A DNA stretch of 64,000 bases, taken from positions 92,314,944 to 92,378,943 of the forward strand of contig NC_066582.1 in NCBI RefSeq assembly GCF_024323335.1. Reading direction: 5' to 3'. Positions 1 through 12,000 of this stretch are shown piece after piece; the first letter of the stretch is position 1, and each line of letters begins with the position of its first letter. Below the pieces are notes generated by a model. It saw only the letters and a list, made by a program, of their open reading frames with translations, had not been told where the DNA came from and searched no databases. The position numbers and the translations under genes were made by a program. Source of the DNA: Lathyrus oleraceus. Lineage: Eukaryota > Streptophyta > Magnoliopsida > Fabales > Fabaceae.

Positions 1-3000
1 GATTAAGTCATTCTTTGGAGAACACTCAACCCTCTATTCACAAGCATATATCCTTGAACCAAGACATCTTCCAAAGGAAGGAAAAAAGGCCAAGTTTCCA
101 CACAATACCATGAAAGGGGGAGACTTACAATCTCACTTACTAGAATTCTATGCTTTTAGGGTCAAAATTTAGCACTATGTTAAGAATTCATAATTGGACT
201 TATGTAGAAGTCACAACTATTTGAGACCGGGCAATAATTTTTTTGGTGTTAATGCATGTGAGAGATATGGTATAATGAACCATACTCCTAAAACATACCA
301 TACTCAAAAAAGAAAAAGATTAAAGGATGGAGCTAATATCATCCATACTTGTATTGGTTCATCTAACACAACGTTATTAATGGACCAATTAGCCTTAGGA
401 TATTGAGATTTCATTGGTCAATGGAGGGGATGGGAAAGAATGGGATTGAATATAGAGAGGGAGGGGAAATGAGACAAACATAAATTGGTCATGTGAGGAC
501 TTTTATCAAATTAAAATCATTCATTCATTTTGGGAGAGGAAATGTACATTTCATCAATCCCCTAAATCCAATGATTTTAATCCAACAAAAGTCAAATCAA
601 CATTCGCCAAGGCCCAAACACATAGTCAAACTTCACAAGTTAATAAAAATGGCTCAACATAAGTTTTACATAATTAATCAATTAAAGATCAAATTAAAAT
701 GCATTTAAATTTAATTATGCTTGATCAAAAACCTAAAACCTCTCCAAAACACCAAATATATGTCCAAGAGATTATGATAGGTCAAACAAAGTCAAAGGAC
801 CTTAGGCAAAAAAATTCATAATTTTTGAAAAGTCAGAAGTATTTTTAAACAATTAAAAATATGCACAAAACAATTAAATCGTGAAAAATATCAAACTTCA
901 TCCAAAAAATAATTTTAATTCAGAAAATTAAAGAGGAAAATATTTGATTTTTTTTTGGTGAAAGTCCCATACTTTTTGTATTAAAAATGAAATTAATATT
1001 AATTAATCAAAATAAAAGGATTAAATGGAAAAATAAAAAAATCAAAAAAAACAAAGGCCATCTGATCTCCCTCATTAATTGAGGTGGCAAATCAGATGGT
1101 TAGGAGCGTGCATTCCACAAGGTCCTTAGTCAAACACGCCATATACATGGTAATCAGATTGGACGCATGAGATTAAAACATTTCAAATGGATCAGATGGC
1201 CTGGATTGATCCAGCGCACCACCGGAGCCCTGACTCTAGTCATCTTCTCTGGTGAGGACCACCAGACTGGTCCAACCAAAAACTTATGAAAAATGAAAAG
1301 TGAATACACTAATTTGAAGGAAATATGATCAGGAGCACGAATCTGGCCTCATTTTTCTCCAATTCAAAGTATATAAAAAGATATAGGGATTTGAATTTTG
1401 AGGATCATGAACTGAGTTGCTTCGATTTAACCTTAAAGCAACTCAATCTTCTTGCCTACATTGATAGGACTTCAAAAAACCAAAAATCAACAAGAGTGAT
1501 GAAGAATTGAGGGAGAATCGAAGTGATGAAAATTCTGAAAATTCACCTTCAATGGAGCTTCAGATTGGCACGATCTTACTTTTAATTATGCTTGGCCTTG
1601 CTTCAGATGCTTGTTGGAAGTGAATATGATCAATGAAAGGTATGGACTCTTGAAGTTTCAAAATAGATGGAGAATTTAAACTCAATTTTCAAAGAAAATC
1701 TTCAAGCTTATCCTTCAATGGTGAGGGTTTGGGCTTGTAGGTTCAAAGCTTGGGCACCATGTCCATAATTCTGAGAAATGAGGGTTGTATTTATAGGCCA
1801 TGGGATTGATTTCTACACACTTCTAAATTTTGCAATTTTGTGAAATTCTCTTTGCATGCTTGCATGGGCGTGTGATAGGCCTACCAAGTGATGCAACTAG
1901 GTCCATAATTGAGTGTGAATCATGCTGAAACCATGTTATAAAGCCATGCTATCGTGTATGAAAAGTAGAAATGGAAAACATCCAAATGGTCCTTCAATTT
2001 GCACCCATTTCCAAATCCTTCATCCTTTGGCCATATGAGATGATTTTGGACTTTTTAGAAAGGTGAGATCAAGGGGAACAACTTTCATGTTAAACACTTT
2101 TTCATTTGAAGCTGGATCATGATGAATTTTAAGGTGGAAGTTTGGGAAATCAAACATATTTGAAAATTTTCTAAGTCCCAAGTCAAATGTTCACTTCTTC
2201 CACCATGAATAACATTTTCCATGGACTTCAAATGAGAAACGTTACTTCATCAAAGTTGTAGAGATTTCAAACTCTTCCATTTGGTCACCAATTTGACCTC
2301 ATTTGGATTTGGCATGAAGGAGTTATGCATTTTAGAAGTTGAGTAAAATCACTTGTTCAATGGTATTTGCCCAAAATGACCTATAACGTTTCCTCTTGGC
2401 ACATGAATTTTAAAGTTGAATTTGAACTTCCTCTAAACATAAACATTTAAGAATACACATTGAATTTGATCATGGAATTTAAATGGCTTTTATCTAATAC
2501 ATATTGACCAAGTTATGGTCTTGGGAAGTTGACCTCCAAATTAGGGTTCAAACAAAATGACCTATAATCTTTCACCATAAACAATGACTTTACATGAAAA
2601 ATTAGCTCTTGACTTCAACATTAAAGTTGTTTGGAATGCCATTTTGAGTAAAGTTTCTCTTGGAATCAATTTTGTAGGATAAAACGTGTAGGAGATAGGG
2701 TCTAGGGAACCTCAGTTTTGACCAGTTGACTTTCTCTAGTCAACCACCATAAACCATCTTGCTAGCTTGACATTCTCTTGACTTTTGGGGCTCATGGAGG
2801 ATCATACATGTGTAAGATGATGTAATATGAAGTATCCCTTAAAATATTTGATCAAATTTTGAAGAAGCTTGTTGAGGAAGTTACACAAGATACCCAAATG
2901 AATTAGGGTTTCCAAGGCAAACAAACTCCAAACTCTTGATGATTTCTTGATCAAAATAATATGTGAAGATCATGGGGATCCATATATGATGCTTAGAACC

Positions 3001-3306
3001 AATTTAAACAAATTTTTGATTGAGCTCCTTGCATTGAGGGTCTCAAACCCTAGATATGAGCTTGATAGAGCATAGGTGAGCATGTACACTACCTACAAAA
3101 GAGTTAAACTATACATTGACATATTTTTGGTATTTTGGTTAGTAAATAATTTAAAAAAAGTATGATATAATCAAAAGTGCTTGGTGATCTCTCCCAATGC
3201 AAACCCAATATATGAGGGGTAAGGAGGATGCAAAGGTGTGATCCCAACGCTAATGCATATGATGAGATATCATGAGTGATCTTAGGGTCAAAATTGGGGT
3301 CTTACA
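1..3306 (-). mobile_element. LTR G: Ogre-family LTR, 5' portion, minus strand
   Basis: Read on the minus strand, the sequence starts at 3306 with TGTAAGACCCC, the typical Ogre LTR terminus also seen at 45485 and 54111. It matches LTR D (16390-19642) along its whole length, for example the ACACTCAACC/CATCTTCCAAAGGAAGG block near position 30. A TATA-like TATTTATA (minus strand) lies at 1788-1795, in the same relative place as in D and E. The 3' end of the LTR is off the window. The right flank is not polypyrimidine, so no PPT is present; G is therefore a 5' LTR or a solo LTR, not a 3' LTR. No coding region is present. Confidence 0.85.
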
Positions 3307-3778
3307 AAAGCCTTGAGACAAGGAGGTCGTGCAAGGAAGTAGAAACAATAGGTGAATTGAAGCGACATTGTTGATAACTTGATCAATCTTTGATTAAGGT
3401 TTTTGGATGTGCTAGAGTCAAGAACAAACTTAGGGTTTTGGGATTTGATTTCTTATCTCTTGATTTAAAAAGTAAGATTTATTATATTAATATCTTAATT
3501 CGAATGTGAATTGAGGGTAGACGTAATAATAGCAATGTCGATTGGGGAACTGCCTAAATAAATCCTTACATACTCTCTCTCTCTCTCTCCATCTCTTTTA
3601 TTTTTTGACTCGCAAATTGTCGATTACTTTGATCACCAGATCAAAATAGTTTGGATCATAATTTTGATAACATTTTCAATCTTCTGTTTGTTGCATTGAT
3701 GATTAACCATTTGGTTGTGATTGGATTTCTTAGAACAACAAACACCATATAAAATTCCAAACTTTATTTTACGCACAC
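3307..3778. other. Unassigned AT-rich spacer, possibly an old copia LTR remnant
   Basis: There is no credible ORF in these 472 bases. They hold a short (CT)n run at about 3573-3590. The stretch around 3500-3560, with a block ending in AAATAAATCC followed by CT-rich sequence, recalls the R/U5 part of Ty1/copia LTRs, but neither end is recognisable. The assignment is weak. It is bounded by the terminus of LTR G on the left and of LTR K on the right. Confidence 0.35.
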
Positions 3779-4643
3779 TGTCATACCCTAGTTTTTAACC
3801 CTAAGATTCCACATACCATTGGTATCCTTGCATACAAACAAGGTCACCTCTTGGTCCCTCTCCCTCTCATATTTGTTTTTTTTTGCAGGGATCATCAAGC
3901 ACCTATTTGTTGGTGTTTTACCTTTGTGTTTACATGTTCATTAATCATATAACCACTAATCAAAATAGAAAAAATATGTATTGTTTCCTTAAGTTTATTG
4001 TGCAAGGTAGGCTTACCATCAAGAGTATCAAGCATGGGTTGTGTTGATTTTACCCTAAACAAGGGTTTATGAAATAATGTTTGTGATTAGATTGCAAAAG
4101 TCTAGGAGCGGAGTTGAATATTCTCTATAACAAGCCAAGCTTCTTGCATCCAAAATAATTAGAGTGAGGGTAGGAATGCTCCATTCTCACTCATTCTCCA
4201 CCACTGAAGGGTCGTGGCGTATAATACTAATCATAGTGTTTAAGTGTTTTGAATTTGATTAGGAAAATTCCTTTTGATGTTGGATCAAGGGTTCGTTTAT
4301 TTGATTAAGAAATTTGACTTAATGAAACATGAATGCAAAGTAAGCAACAAGAAAGTAAAGTGTCTCATTGTAAGGGAGCCCAAGACAAAGCCTTGGGTGT
4401 GCAAAAGTGACCTATGCTAAACAAAGGATAATGGTATTACAAACATGTACTCCTAAGGTGGTGCCATGATGCCATTCTTACAACCGGAATGTAGGTACAG
4501 ATGAACCCCAAAGTTTGAAACAAAGTATCACAAAAGAGTAAAGAAAAAGGCCTCCAAGAAAATGTCATAGGATGATATCCTCTAACTCCAAGTGGATTAA
4601 TGTGCAACGAATTATTTATGGTGTTATAATTTTATCATGTTTT
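3779..4643 (+). mobile_element. LTR K, left piece: divergent Ogre-related LTR
   Basis: The piece starts TGTCATACCCTAG, resembling the TGTAAGACCCCAA start of Ogre LTRs. About 110 bp in, it has the 'GGGATCATCAAGCAC' and 'CACTAATCAAAATA' blocks that parallel 'GAGATCACCAAGCAC' and 'CACTAGCCAAAATACC' in LTR A (45600-45665). It is interrupted at 4643 by element H and resumes at 14613. No coding region is visible. That it is a related but distinct family is inferred from partial similarity only. Confidence 0.55.
4639..4643. repeat. Target-site duplication GTTTT, left copy, of element H
   Basis: GTTTT directly precedes the left LTR terminus TGAAGG at 4644. The same five bases follow the right LTR at 14613-14617. 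This is the expected 5-bp duplication of a copia integration. Confidence 0.93.
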
Positions 4644-5664
4644 TGAAGGTGAGAAAAACAAGAAAGGGGGGGTTTGAATTGTTTGGAAAAATAAGCGCTT
4701 TTCAAAATGAAAATCACACAAGGATTTTATACTGGTTCGCTTATAACACAAAGCTACTCCAGTCCACCCGGCCAAGGTGATTTCGCCTTCAACAAGGACT
4801 TAATCCACTAATCTTTAAAGATTACAAACAACACCTAAGAGAGAAGAAAATCTCTTAGTCTTCTCAAGTCTACAGACCACACAAAGTCACTTGAGGAAAT
4901 CAAACAAATAAAAGATACAAGATATGTAATCTAGAGTGCTTCTAAGAAAGCAAGTATTACAAACTTAAAAACAGATTTTTCACTTAATAAGCAAAAGCTT
5001 AGTGAAATTCTTTGAGAGCAAAGATGATTTTCTTGAGCGTGAAATAATTCAGTATAGTTTTGGCTAGTTGATTTCTTATTGCTGAATGTTGATTGCAGCT
5101 CTATTTATATATGAGTTGAAGTAGTGGTTGAACCTGGTGGATATTAAACTGAGTTTACTCCATCACTTAAATAGCTTCTGCAGTTTAACTTTTCATCTTT
5201 GAAGTGACTACTTACCACAAGTAGTATCTTCTCTCTTGGAAGTGGAGATTAACGTCTCTTTCTCTGTTTAGGAAATCTATTTGAAAATCTTTACTTGACT
5301 TGAACGTTACTTCTTCATGATTAGCAAATCCATAATCAAAGTATTTGAGTTTCTGGAGAATCTTGGAATCTTGCTTCTGATGTTGATCTCTTGAGAGTTC
5401 AGATGGCGCTGATAACTTTCAGAATATACAGATAACGTTTCTCCAGAGTCAGAGCTTCTAGACTATACTTCATGTTCAGATGCTTCTGATACTCTAGAAT
5501 ATGTATCTGATCTTGTTTGCATCTGATGACATCATCAGATTCATTTCTTCTTTCTTTAGAACCCTGCACACTTAGAAACTTTTCGTTAGGGTGCCATTTT
5601 TGGTTTCATCCTTTGTTATCATTAAAATCAAGGAATCTGTTGTAGAACAATTTTTGTTCTTACA
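4644..5664 (-). repeat. 3' LTR of element H
   Basis: This 1021-bp copy equals 13592-14612 except for four single-base differences (near 5079, 5339, 5510 and 5622). It starts TGTAAGAAC and ends CACCTTCA on the minus strand. A TATA-like sequence, TATATAAATA on the minus strand, lies at 5102-5111. Confidence 0.96.
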
Positions 5665-5684
5665 ATCTCCCCCTTTTTGATGAT
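5665..5684 (-). promoter_or_regulatory. Polypurine tract of element H
   Basis: On the minus strand the 3' LTR is immediately preceded by AAAAAGGGGGAGAT, a classical PPT that primes plus-strand synthesis. Confidence 0.9.
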
Positions 5685-5944
5685 GACAAAACAATTTAAA
5701 ATAGCAGATGAAACATGAATAAAATAAGATCAGATAGACAAAAGCTCCCCTTGAGTTAGTGCTAGGGAGTTCAGAAGTTCTTACCAGAGCTTTCCAAGTA
5801 ATGAGATTTCTGAAAACTTTCTGCAATTTCTTAAATTTAATGTTAGAGCTATTTAATCAGAGTTATTTTCATCAGAGCCATTTCTACAATTGTTGCAGAG
5901 TGCTTAAGGTTTTAGACAATTTTCATCAGAGCTATTTAATGATT

Positions 5945-5960
5945 TCTCCCCCTTTTTGTC
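5945..5960 (-). promoter_or_regulatory. Second, internal polypurine tract in element H
   Basis: The minus strand reads AAAAAGGGGGAGA, identical to the core of the main PPT about 280 bp away, in the untranslated stretch between the envelope-like ORF and the 3' LTR. A central-PPT-like role is possible but is inference. The rest of 5685-6130 is untranslated and shows nothing else notable. Confidence 0.6.
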
Positions 5961-6130
5961 AGAATCAAAAAGACATAGTAATAAAAAAATTAACTTAAAG
6001 AGAAAAACATTTCATTAAAATAGAGACACAAAGCATCAGATTCAAAAAGATCAAGAACAAAACATCAGATCCAAAAAGATGACAGAAGCAAAAACAACAA
6101 AAGGCAAGCAAAACATAAAATCCTAAGTGC

Positions 6131-8545
6131 CTAAGGGTTCTGAGGTAATTTCTGCAGGATCATGGCAAGCATCTTCTGGATGTTCTCATTGACCGAATCT
6201 TGCTTGTCCATTCTGTCTCGGAGGATATTCTGATCTTCCTTAAGGTCCTTCAAAGTCTGAAGAATCATCGGAATAGCAGTTGAAGACTCCCCCTGAGTCA
6301 GAGCCTGCTGAGCTTCAGCTTCAGCAGCAGCTTGGGCTTCTGCATCCGCCAGAGCCTTAGCTTCCTGTTCCCTTAGGATTTCTGCTTCTTTTGCCAGTCT
6401 TTCTTCCTCTAGTCTTTTTGCTTCTTCTTCAGCTTCCTTAGCCAACCTCTCCTCCTCTAGCCTTCTGGCTTCAGCTTCTCTGGCTAGTCTCTCCTGGAGT
6501 CTTTCCTCAGCATCTCTGATGTAGCCATTTCTGACTTGTTCAGAGACATTCTTCAGCCTATAGGATTCAGAGGTCATCCAACTAATGACTCTGTTCCAGT
6601 GTGTCCTAACAGATTTAGGATCATCACTGACTTCAGAGTTGTTAGCCAGAGACTTGACCTTCTGGATTGAAGCTTCTGCTACCTGCCTGATGGCTTCCTC
6701 AAGGGTAGGTATGGTAAGTTCAGGTTCAAGTTCAGGTTCAGAGGTGTGAGGTGGAGAGTTTGGAGGGCTGAGATTTAAAGTGAGAGGTTCTGGTTCAATT
6801 TCTGGTTCAGGTTGAGGTTCAGAAGATTGGGATGAAGCGTAAAGAGGGTTTAAGTCTAAGGGTTCAGATTTTGCTTCAGGTGCAGCGGGAATTTTTGGTG
6901 GGGTGATATCAGAGGTGTGGGGATCAGATGGTTGAATTTCAGAGGGTTGAGTTTCAGAGGGGATGGTGGTTGTTTGTTGTAGTGGTGAAGTTATTTCAGG
7001 TTCTGTGGTTTGTGTTTGTTGTGAAGCAAGTCTATGAGCGTAAAGTGTAGCTATAGTTGGGGATTCAGGATCAGAAAATTCAGGGTCAGAAGAGACAGAA
7101 ACATAAGGTGGTGATTCTGGTTCAGAGGATGAAGAAGAAGAGGTGCTTTGGTGAGTTTGTGCAGGTTTAGAGGGAGGAATGAAAGTTCTGGCTATGTTTA
7201 GAACTGGTGTAGGTTGGGAGGTTCTGGTGATTGAGGGTGAAATATCAGAGGTGGTATAAATGGTTTGAGAGGAGAGAGGGTTAGAGGAAGCCATCATAAA
7301 TTCAGAGGTAGCAGGAGGAACAGACTTACCAGTAGAAAATTGTAGAGGAGCTGAAGATCCGCTTCCAGAAGCTCCTTCAAGTCTGGCCTTCTTTGCTGGT
7401 GGTGCTATCTTTCTCTCAGAAACACCTCTCTTGTATCTGACTAGATCTTCTTCAGAGTCCAGACAGTCATCGAGACTGAAATCAGAAACATCAATACCTT
7501 CTTCCAGCAGACGATGAAGGTAGAGGGCAACAGCGTCTCTGGGCTCATTCTTGAAGAATCTTGCAAGGCCATGAGGCATCTTCCTCTGATCTTTCAAACT
7601 ATTCCAGGATGTATCCAGAGTTGGCTTGACTTGTATTTTCTTGATTATCCCCATACTCTTGAGGTTTCTGGCATTCAGAGGCTTCCCTACATCAATTGCC
7701 AGATCATCCATACATCTGGTCTTTTCTAGATCGTCTACCAGTCCATGCTCAATGAAGATGTCAGAAAGCAATCTCCCCAGAGGAATGTAGGATCTGGGCT
7801 TCATGTTATTCCTGGTTTCTCTGACTGAATCTCTCAGATATCTGAAGAGAAGAGCAGGGAGGTTGATCTTCACACCTTTCTGAATGCAGTACAGAATGCA
7901 TTTCTGGTATGCATTAATGTAATCAGAAGAGTTGGAGGCTGGACGGTGGTGGATGGTTCCCAGAATAATCTTCAGCCACACTCGGAGGTTCTGGTGTAGC
8001 TCTTTGTTCTTAGAGGGGTTTCCTTCAACATTGGGTTTGAAGATAGTTGGGTTTATCACATCTGTGATGCGCTTTGACCTAAGAGGGATATTGTAAATCC
8101 TTTTTCCTCCACAACTTTCCATATTCAACAGAGAGGCAATGGACCCTTCTGTGATAACTATCTTCACTCCCAGAACAAATGAGACGATGAAGTTGTCATC
8201 TGCATCTGCATGTCTCCAGAACTCTTTGACCAGAAGAGGGTAGATTGGACCATACAACCTTTGGAAATAGTTCTCCCACCCTTGTTGACGCAGTTCACCA
8301 GTAAGATCAACGCCATTTCTTCTTAGGTTGTCAAAATCAACCAAAGATTCACACAATACATCCAAACCTTCAAAGGGAGTTGAAAGGTTTATGTGGCGTT
8401 CACGGTCAAGAATGTGGGGTTCTTTGTAAACAGGGGTTATGGAGACGCCTGTAACAGTTGGTGTTTGAGTGTTTGAGGTTTGGGGATTAGAACTAGATTC
8501 CATCTGTTGAGAGAAGTTAAAAACTTCTTGTTGTTGAGCATCCAT
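6131..8545 (-). CDS. Envelope-like protein of SIRE/Maximus copia element
   Basis: This is an uninterrupted 804-aa ORF on the element's coding strand between pol and the 3' LTR, where SIRE/Maximus elements carry their envelope-like gene. Residues about 35-370 form a globular region like the 'putative plant transposon protein' domain found in many legume envelope-like entries. Residues about 400-640 are rich in Pro, Ser, Thr and Glu. From about 650 there is a long charged coiled coil (repeated EEERLAKEAE), followed by a second short amphipathic segment at the C-terminus. I see no clear signal peptide or membrane-spanning segment, so an actual envelope role is doubtful. The ATG at 8545 is the first in frame. 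No stop or frameshift is present, in keeping with the element's youth. Confidence 0.85.
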   Translation of the reverse strand: MDAQQQEVFNFSQQMESSSNPQTSNTQTPTVTGVSITPVYKEPHILDRERHINLSTPFEGLDVLCESLVDFDNLRRNGVDLTGELRQQGWENYFQRLYGPIYPLLVKEFWRHADADDNFIVSFVLGVKIVITEGSIASLLNMESCGGKRIYNIPLRSKRITDVINPTIFKPNVEGNPSKNKELHQNLRVWLKIILGTIHHRPASNSSDYINAYQKCILYCIQKGVKINLPALLFRYLRDSVRETRNNMKPRSYIPLGRLLSDIFIEHGLVDDLEKTRCMDDLAIDVGKPLNARNLKSMGIIKKIQVKPTLDTSWNSLKDQRKMPHGLARFFKNEPRDAVALYLHRLLEEGIDVSDFSLDDCLDSEEDLVRYKRGVSERKIAPPAKKARLEGASGSGSSAPLQFSTGKSVPPATSEFMMASSNPLSSQTIYTTSDISPSITRTSQPTPVLNIARTFIPPSKPAQTHQSTSSSSSSEPESPPYVSVSSDPEFSDPESPTIATLYAHRLASQQTQTTEPEITSPLQQTTTIPSETQPSEIQPSDPHTSDITPPKIPAAPEAKSEPLDLNPLYASSQSSEPQPEPEIEPEPLTLNLSPPNSPPHTSEPELEPELTIPTLEEAIRQVAEASIQKVKSLANNSEVSDDPKSVRTHWNRVISWMTSESYRLKNVSEQVRNGYIRDAEERLQERLAREAEARRLEEERLAKEAEEEAKRLEEERLAKEAEILREQEAKALADAEAQAAAEAEAQQALTQGESSTAIPMILQTLKDLKEDQNILRDRMDKQDSVNENIQKMLAMILQKLPQNP

Positions 8546-9034
8546 GAAGAAAAAAGATGAAGATTGAAGAAGAAAGCGAAGAACTTGCAGAGAAAGCTGA
8601 GAGAAGGGTTTAGGGTTTTAGAGTGAGTGAGAGTGATAAGTGTGTGAAATGTGAGAAAAGTGTTTATATACCTAAGTTCAAACACATGCAAAACGACACA
8701 CATTCCAGCGTTAGCACAAAAATCAAAATAGCACGTTTGGGGGGAAAAATGATTACAGCTAATAAATGAATGTCTAATCCCAACAGTACGCACACTGCTC
8801 TAGGAGATTTCAAACGTTCTGACCTTTGATTTCTTTTGACAGCTGTCTAGAAGTTCTAGGGTTAGACGTTTAATGCTCCACGTGTTGATGTATCTGATCT
8901 TCAGGAATACCAAAGGATTGGTTTCTGAAGATTTCTAACTCAGATATCTTCTTAACTTGTAGAAGTATCAGAGTCAGAGGAAGAAGTACATTTGTTTACA
9001 TCAGATTCACATTTTACTTTTTCAGAGCCATTTT
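8546..9034 (-). other. Pol-to-envelope spacer of element H
   Basis: These 489 untranslated bases lie between the pol stop and the envelope-like ATG on the minus strand. No conserved ORF is visible. Expression of the downstream ORF would need splicing, reinitiation or an internal promoter; the sequence alone does not decide. Confidence 0.6.
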
Positions 9035-12000
9035 TCACTCAGGGCAATTTTTAATGTTCAGATTTTCTAAGATAAACAGAAATCTATCTTCAGCTAGAGG
9101 CTTAGTAAAGATATCTGCCCATTGATGTTCTGTGTCAATGAACTTCAATGTTACTATCCCTTTCTGAACATAGTCTCTGATAAAATGATGTTTTATTTCT
9201 ATGTGTTTGGCTCTGGAATGTAGAATGGGATTCTTACTTAAACAAATAGCAGCAGTATTATCACAAAAGATAGGAATGTTACTCTCAAATATCTGAAGAT
9301 CTTCTAGCTGATGCTTCATCCAGAGCATCTGAGTTGTGCACAGTGATGCTGAGATGTATTCTGCTTCTGCAGTTGATAGAGCAATAGTTGACTGTCTTTT
9401 GCTAGCCCAGGAGATTAGATTGTTTCCCAGAAGCTGGCAATTCCCAGATGTGCTTTTTCGTTCTATTCTATCTCCTGCATAATCTGCATCACAATAACCC
9501 GAGAGTCTATACTCTGATGTTTTCTCATACATCAGGCCCAGGTTAGGAGTTCCTTTTAGATACTTAAGAATTCTTTTAACTGCTGTTAAATGAGATTCTC
9601 TAGGATCTGATTGGAATCTGGCACAAAGACAGACACTAAAGAGAATATCAGGACGAGTAGCAGTCAGATAGAGAAGAGAGCCTATCATACCTCGATAGAG
9701 CTTCTGACAAACCTTGTTACTTACCTCTTCCTTCTCCAGAATGCAAGTTGGGTGCATGGGAGTCTTTGCAGAGTTGCATTCAGTCATGTCAAACTTCTTC
9801 AGAACGTCTTTAATATATTTACTTTGATGGACGTACGTGACTTCTGGAGTTTGATTAATTTGAATTCCCAGAAAGAACTTTAGTTCTTGCATTAGACTCA
9901 TTTCAAATTCTGCCTGCATTAACTTAGAAAATTCTTGGCAAACAGAGATATTAGCAGAACCAAAAATAATATCATCAACATAAATTTGGCATATCATGAG
10001 ATCATTATTAAGGTTTTTACAGAAGAGTGTAGAATCAACTTTTCCTCTGATAAAATTTTGTTCCAGAAGAAAATTGCTTAAGCGTTCATACCAAGCTCTG
10101 GGAGCTTGTTTAAGTCCATATAAGGATTTCTTAAGTTTAAAAACATGTTCTGGAAAATTTGAGTTTTCAAAGCCTGGAGGTTGATTGACATACACTTCTT
10201 CTGAAATATAACCATTAAGAAATGCACTCTTGACATCCATTTGGTATAATTTGATAGAATGATTAATAGCAAAAGATACAAGAAGACGAATAGATTCTAA
10301 CCTCGCGACTGGAGCAAAAGTTTCATTATAATCAATACCTTCTTGTTGACTATAACCTTGAGCTACCAGTCGAGCTTTGTTTCTGACAACTTCTCCTTTC
10401 TCGTTCAGTTTGTTTCTGAAAACCCATCTGGTTCCAATAACATGAGTGCCTCTGGGTTTAGGAACGAGATCCCAGACATCATTCTTGGAGAATTGATCTA
10501 ACTCTTCTTGCATAGCTGCCACCCAATCGTTATCTTGAAGAGCTTCATCACAGGACGTAGGCTCAATCAGAGACACTAGTCCCAGAGGAATATCTTCAGA
10601 AGTTCTGAAGGTAGATCTGGTTCTAACAGGTTCATCTTTGTTTCCCAAAATCAAATCTTCAGATACGTTAATACGACTTTTAACTTTCCTTGGAATTTCT
10701 GGAGATTTAATTTCTTCAGAGTCTGGAGTGACAGTTGCTTCTGGAGTTTTCTCAGATTCTACAAGAGTGATTTCCAAATCTGCAAATTTTTCAACTAGCT
10801 TTGACTTTTCAGGGTCAAGCTTATCATCAAATCTGACATGAATTGATTCCTCCACAATTTTGGTTTCTGTGTTGTATACTCTATAGCCTTTAGAGCGTTC
10901 TGAGTATCCTAACATAATACCTTTCTGTGCTTTGGAATCAAACTTGTTCAGATGTTCTTTAGTATTTAATATAAAGCAAATGCATCCAAAAGGATGAAAA
11001 TATGAGATGTTGGGTTTTCTTCCCTTACACAGTTCATAGGGAGTCTTTTCCAGAATAGGTCTTATAGAGATTCTATTCTGAATGTAACACGCTGTATTTA
11101 CAGCTTCTGCCCAAAAGTGCTTTGCTACATTAGTTTCATTGATCATGGTTCTGGCCATCTCTTGGAGTGTCCTATTCTTCCTCTCTACAACTCCATTTTG
11201 TTGTGGAGTTCTAGGGCAGGAGAAATCATGGGATATTCCATTAGAATCAAATAATTCTTCAAAATCTTTATTTTCAAATTCTCCACCATGATCACTTCTG
11301 ACTCTAACAATTTTAGAGTCAAATTCTTTTTGCACTTTAGAATAGAAACTGGTGAATACAGAGTGAGACTCACTCTTGTGCTTTAGGAATTTTACCCATG
11401 TCCAGTGGCTGTAATCATCAACGATTACTAGTCCATACTTCTTTCCATTGACTGATGCTGTTTTCACAGGACCAAATAAGTCAATGTGAAGAAGCTCCAG
11501 AGGCTTAGAGGTAGAAACAACATTTTTCTTTTTAAAAGATGTTTTTGAAAACTTTCCTTTCTGACAAGCTTCACACAGAGCATCTGAAGAAAACTTCAGT
11601 TTAGGTAAGCCTCTGACTAACTCAAGTTTAGTTAGCTGAGAAAGTTTTCTCATGCTAATGTGGCCTAAGCGTCTATGCCATACCCATTGCTCTTCGTGAA
11701 CTGACATTAAACATTTAACATTTTGATCTTTTAGATCAGAAAGATTTATTTTATAAATGTTGTTTTTCCTCTTGCCTGTGAAAAGGACAGAGCCATCGTT
11801 CTGATTAATGGCTTTACATGTTTTTTGATTAAAGATTACATCATAACCGTTATCACTTAATTGACTTATGGATAACAAGTTATGCATTAATCCTTCTACA
11901 TAAAGAACATCAGATATAGAGGGAAGAGTACCATTACCAATAGTTCCGGAGCCTCTGATCCTTCCTTTCTGATCACCTCCGAAGCCTACAAATCCAGCGT

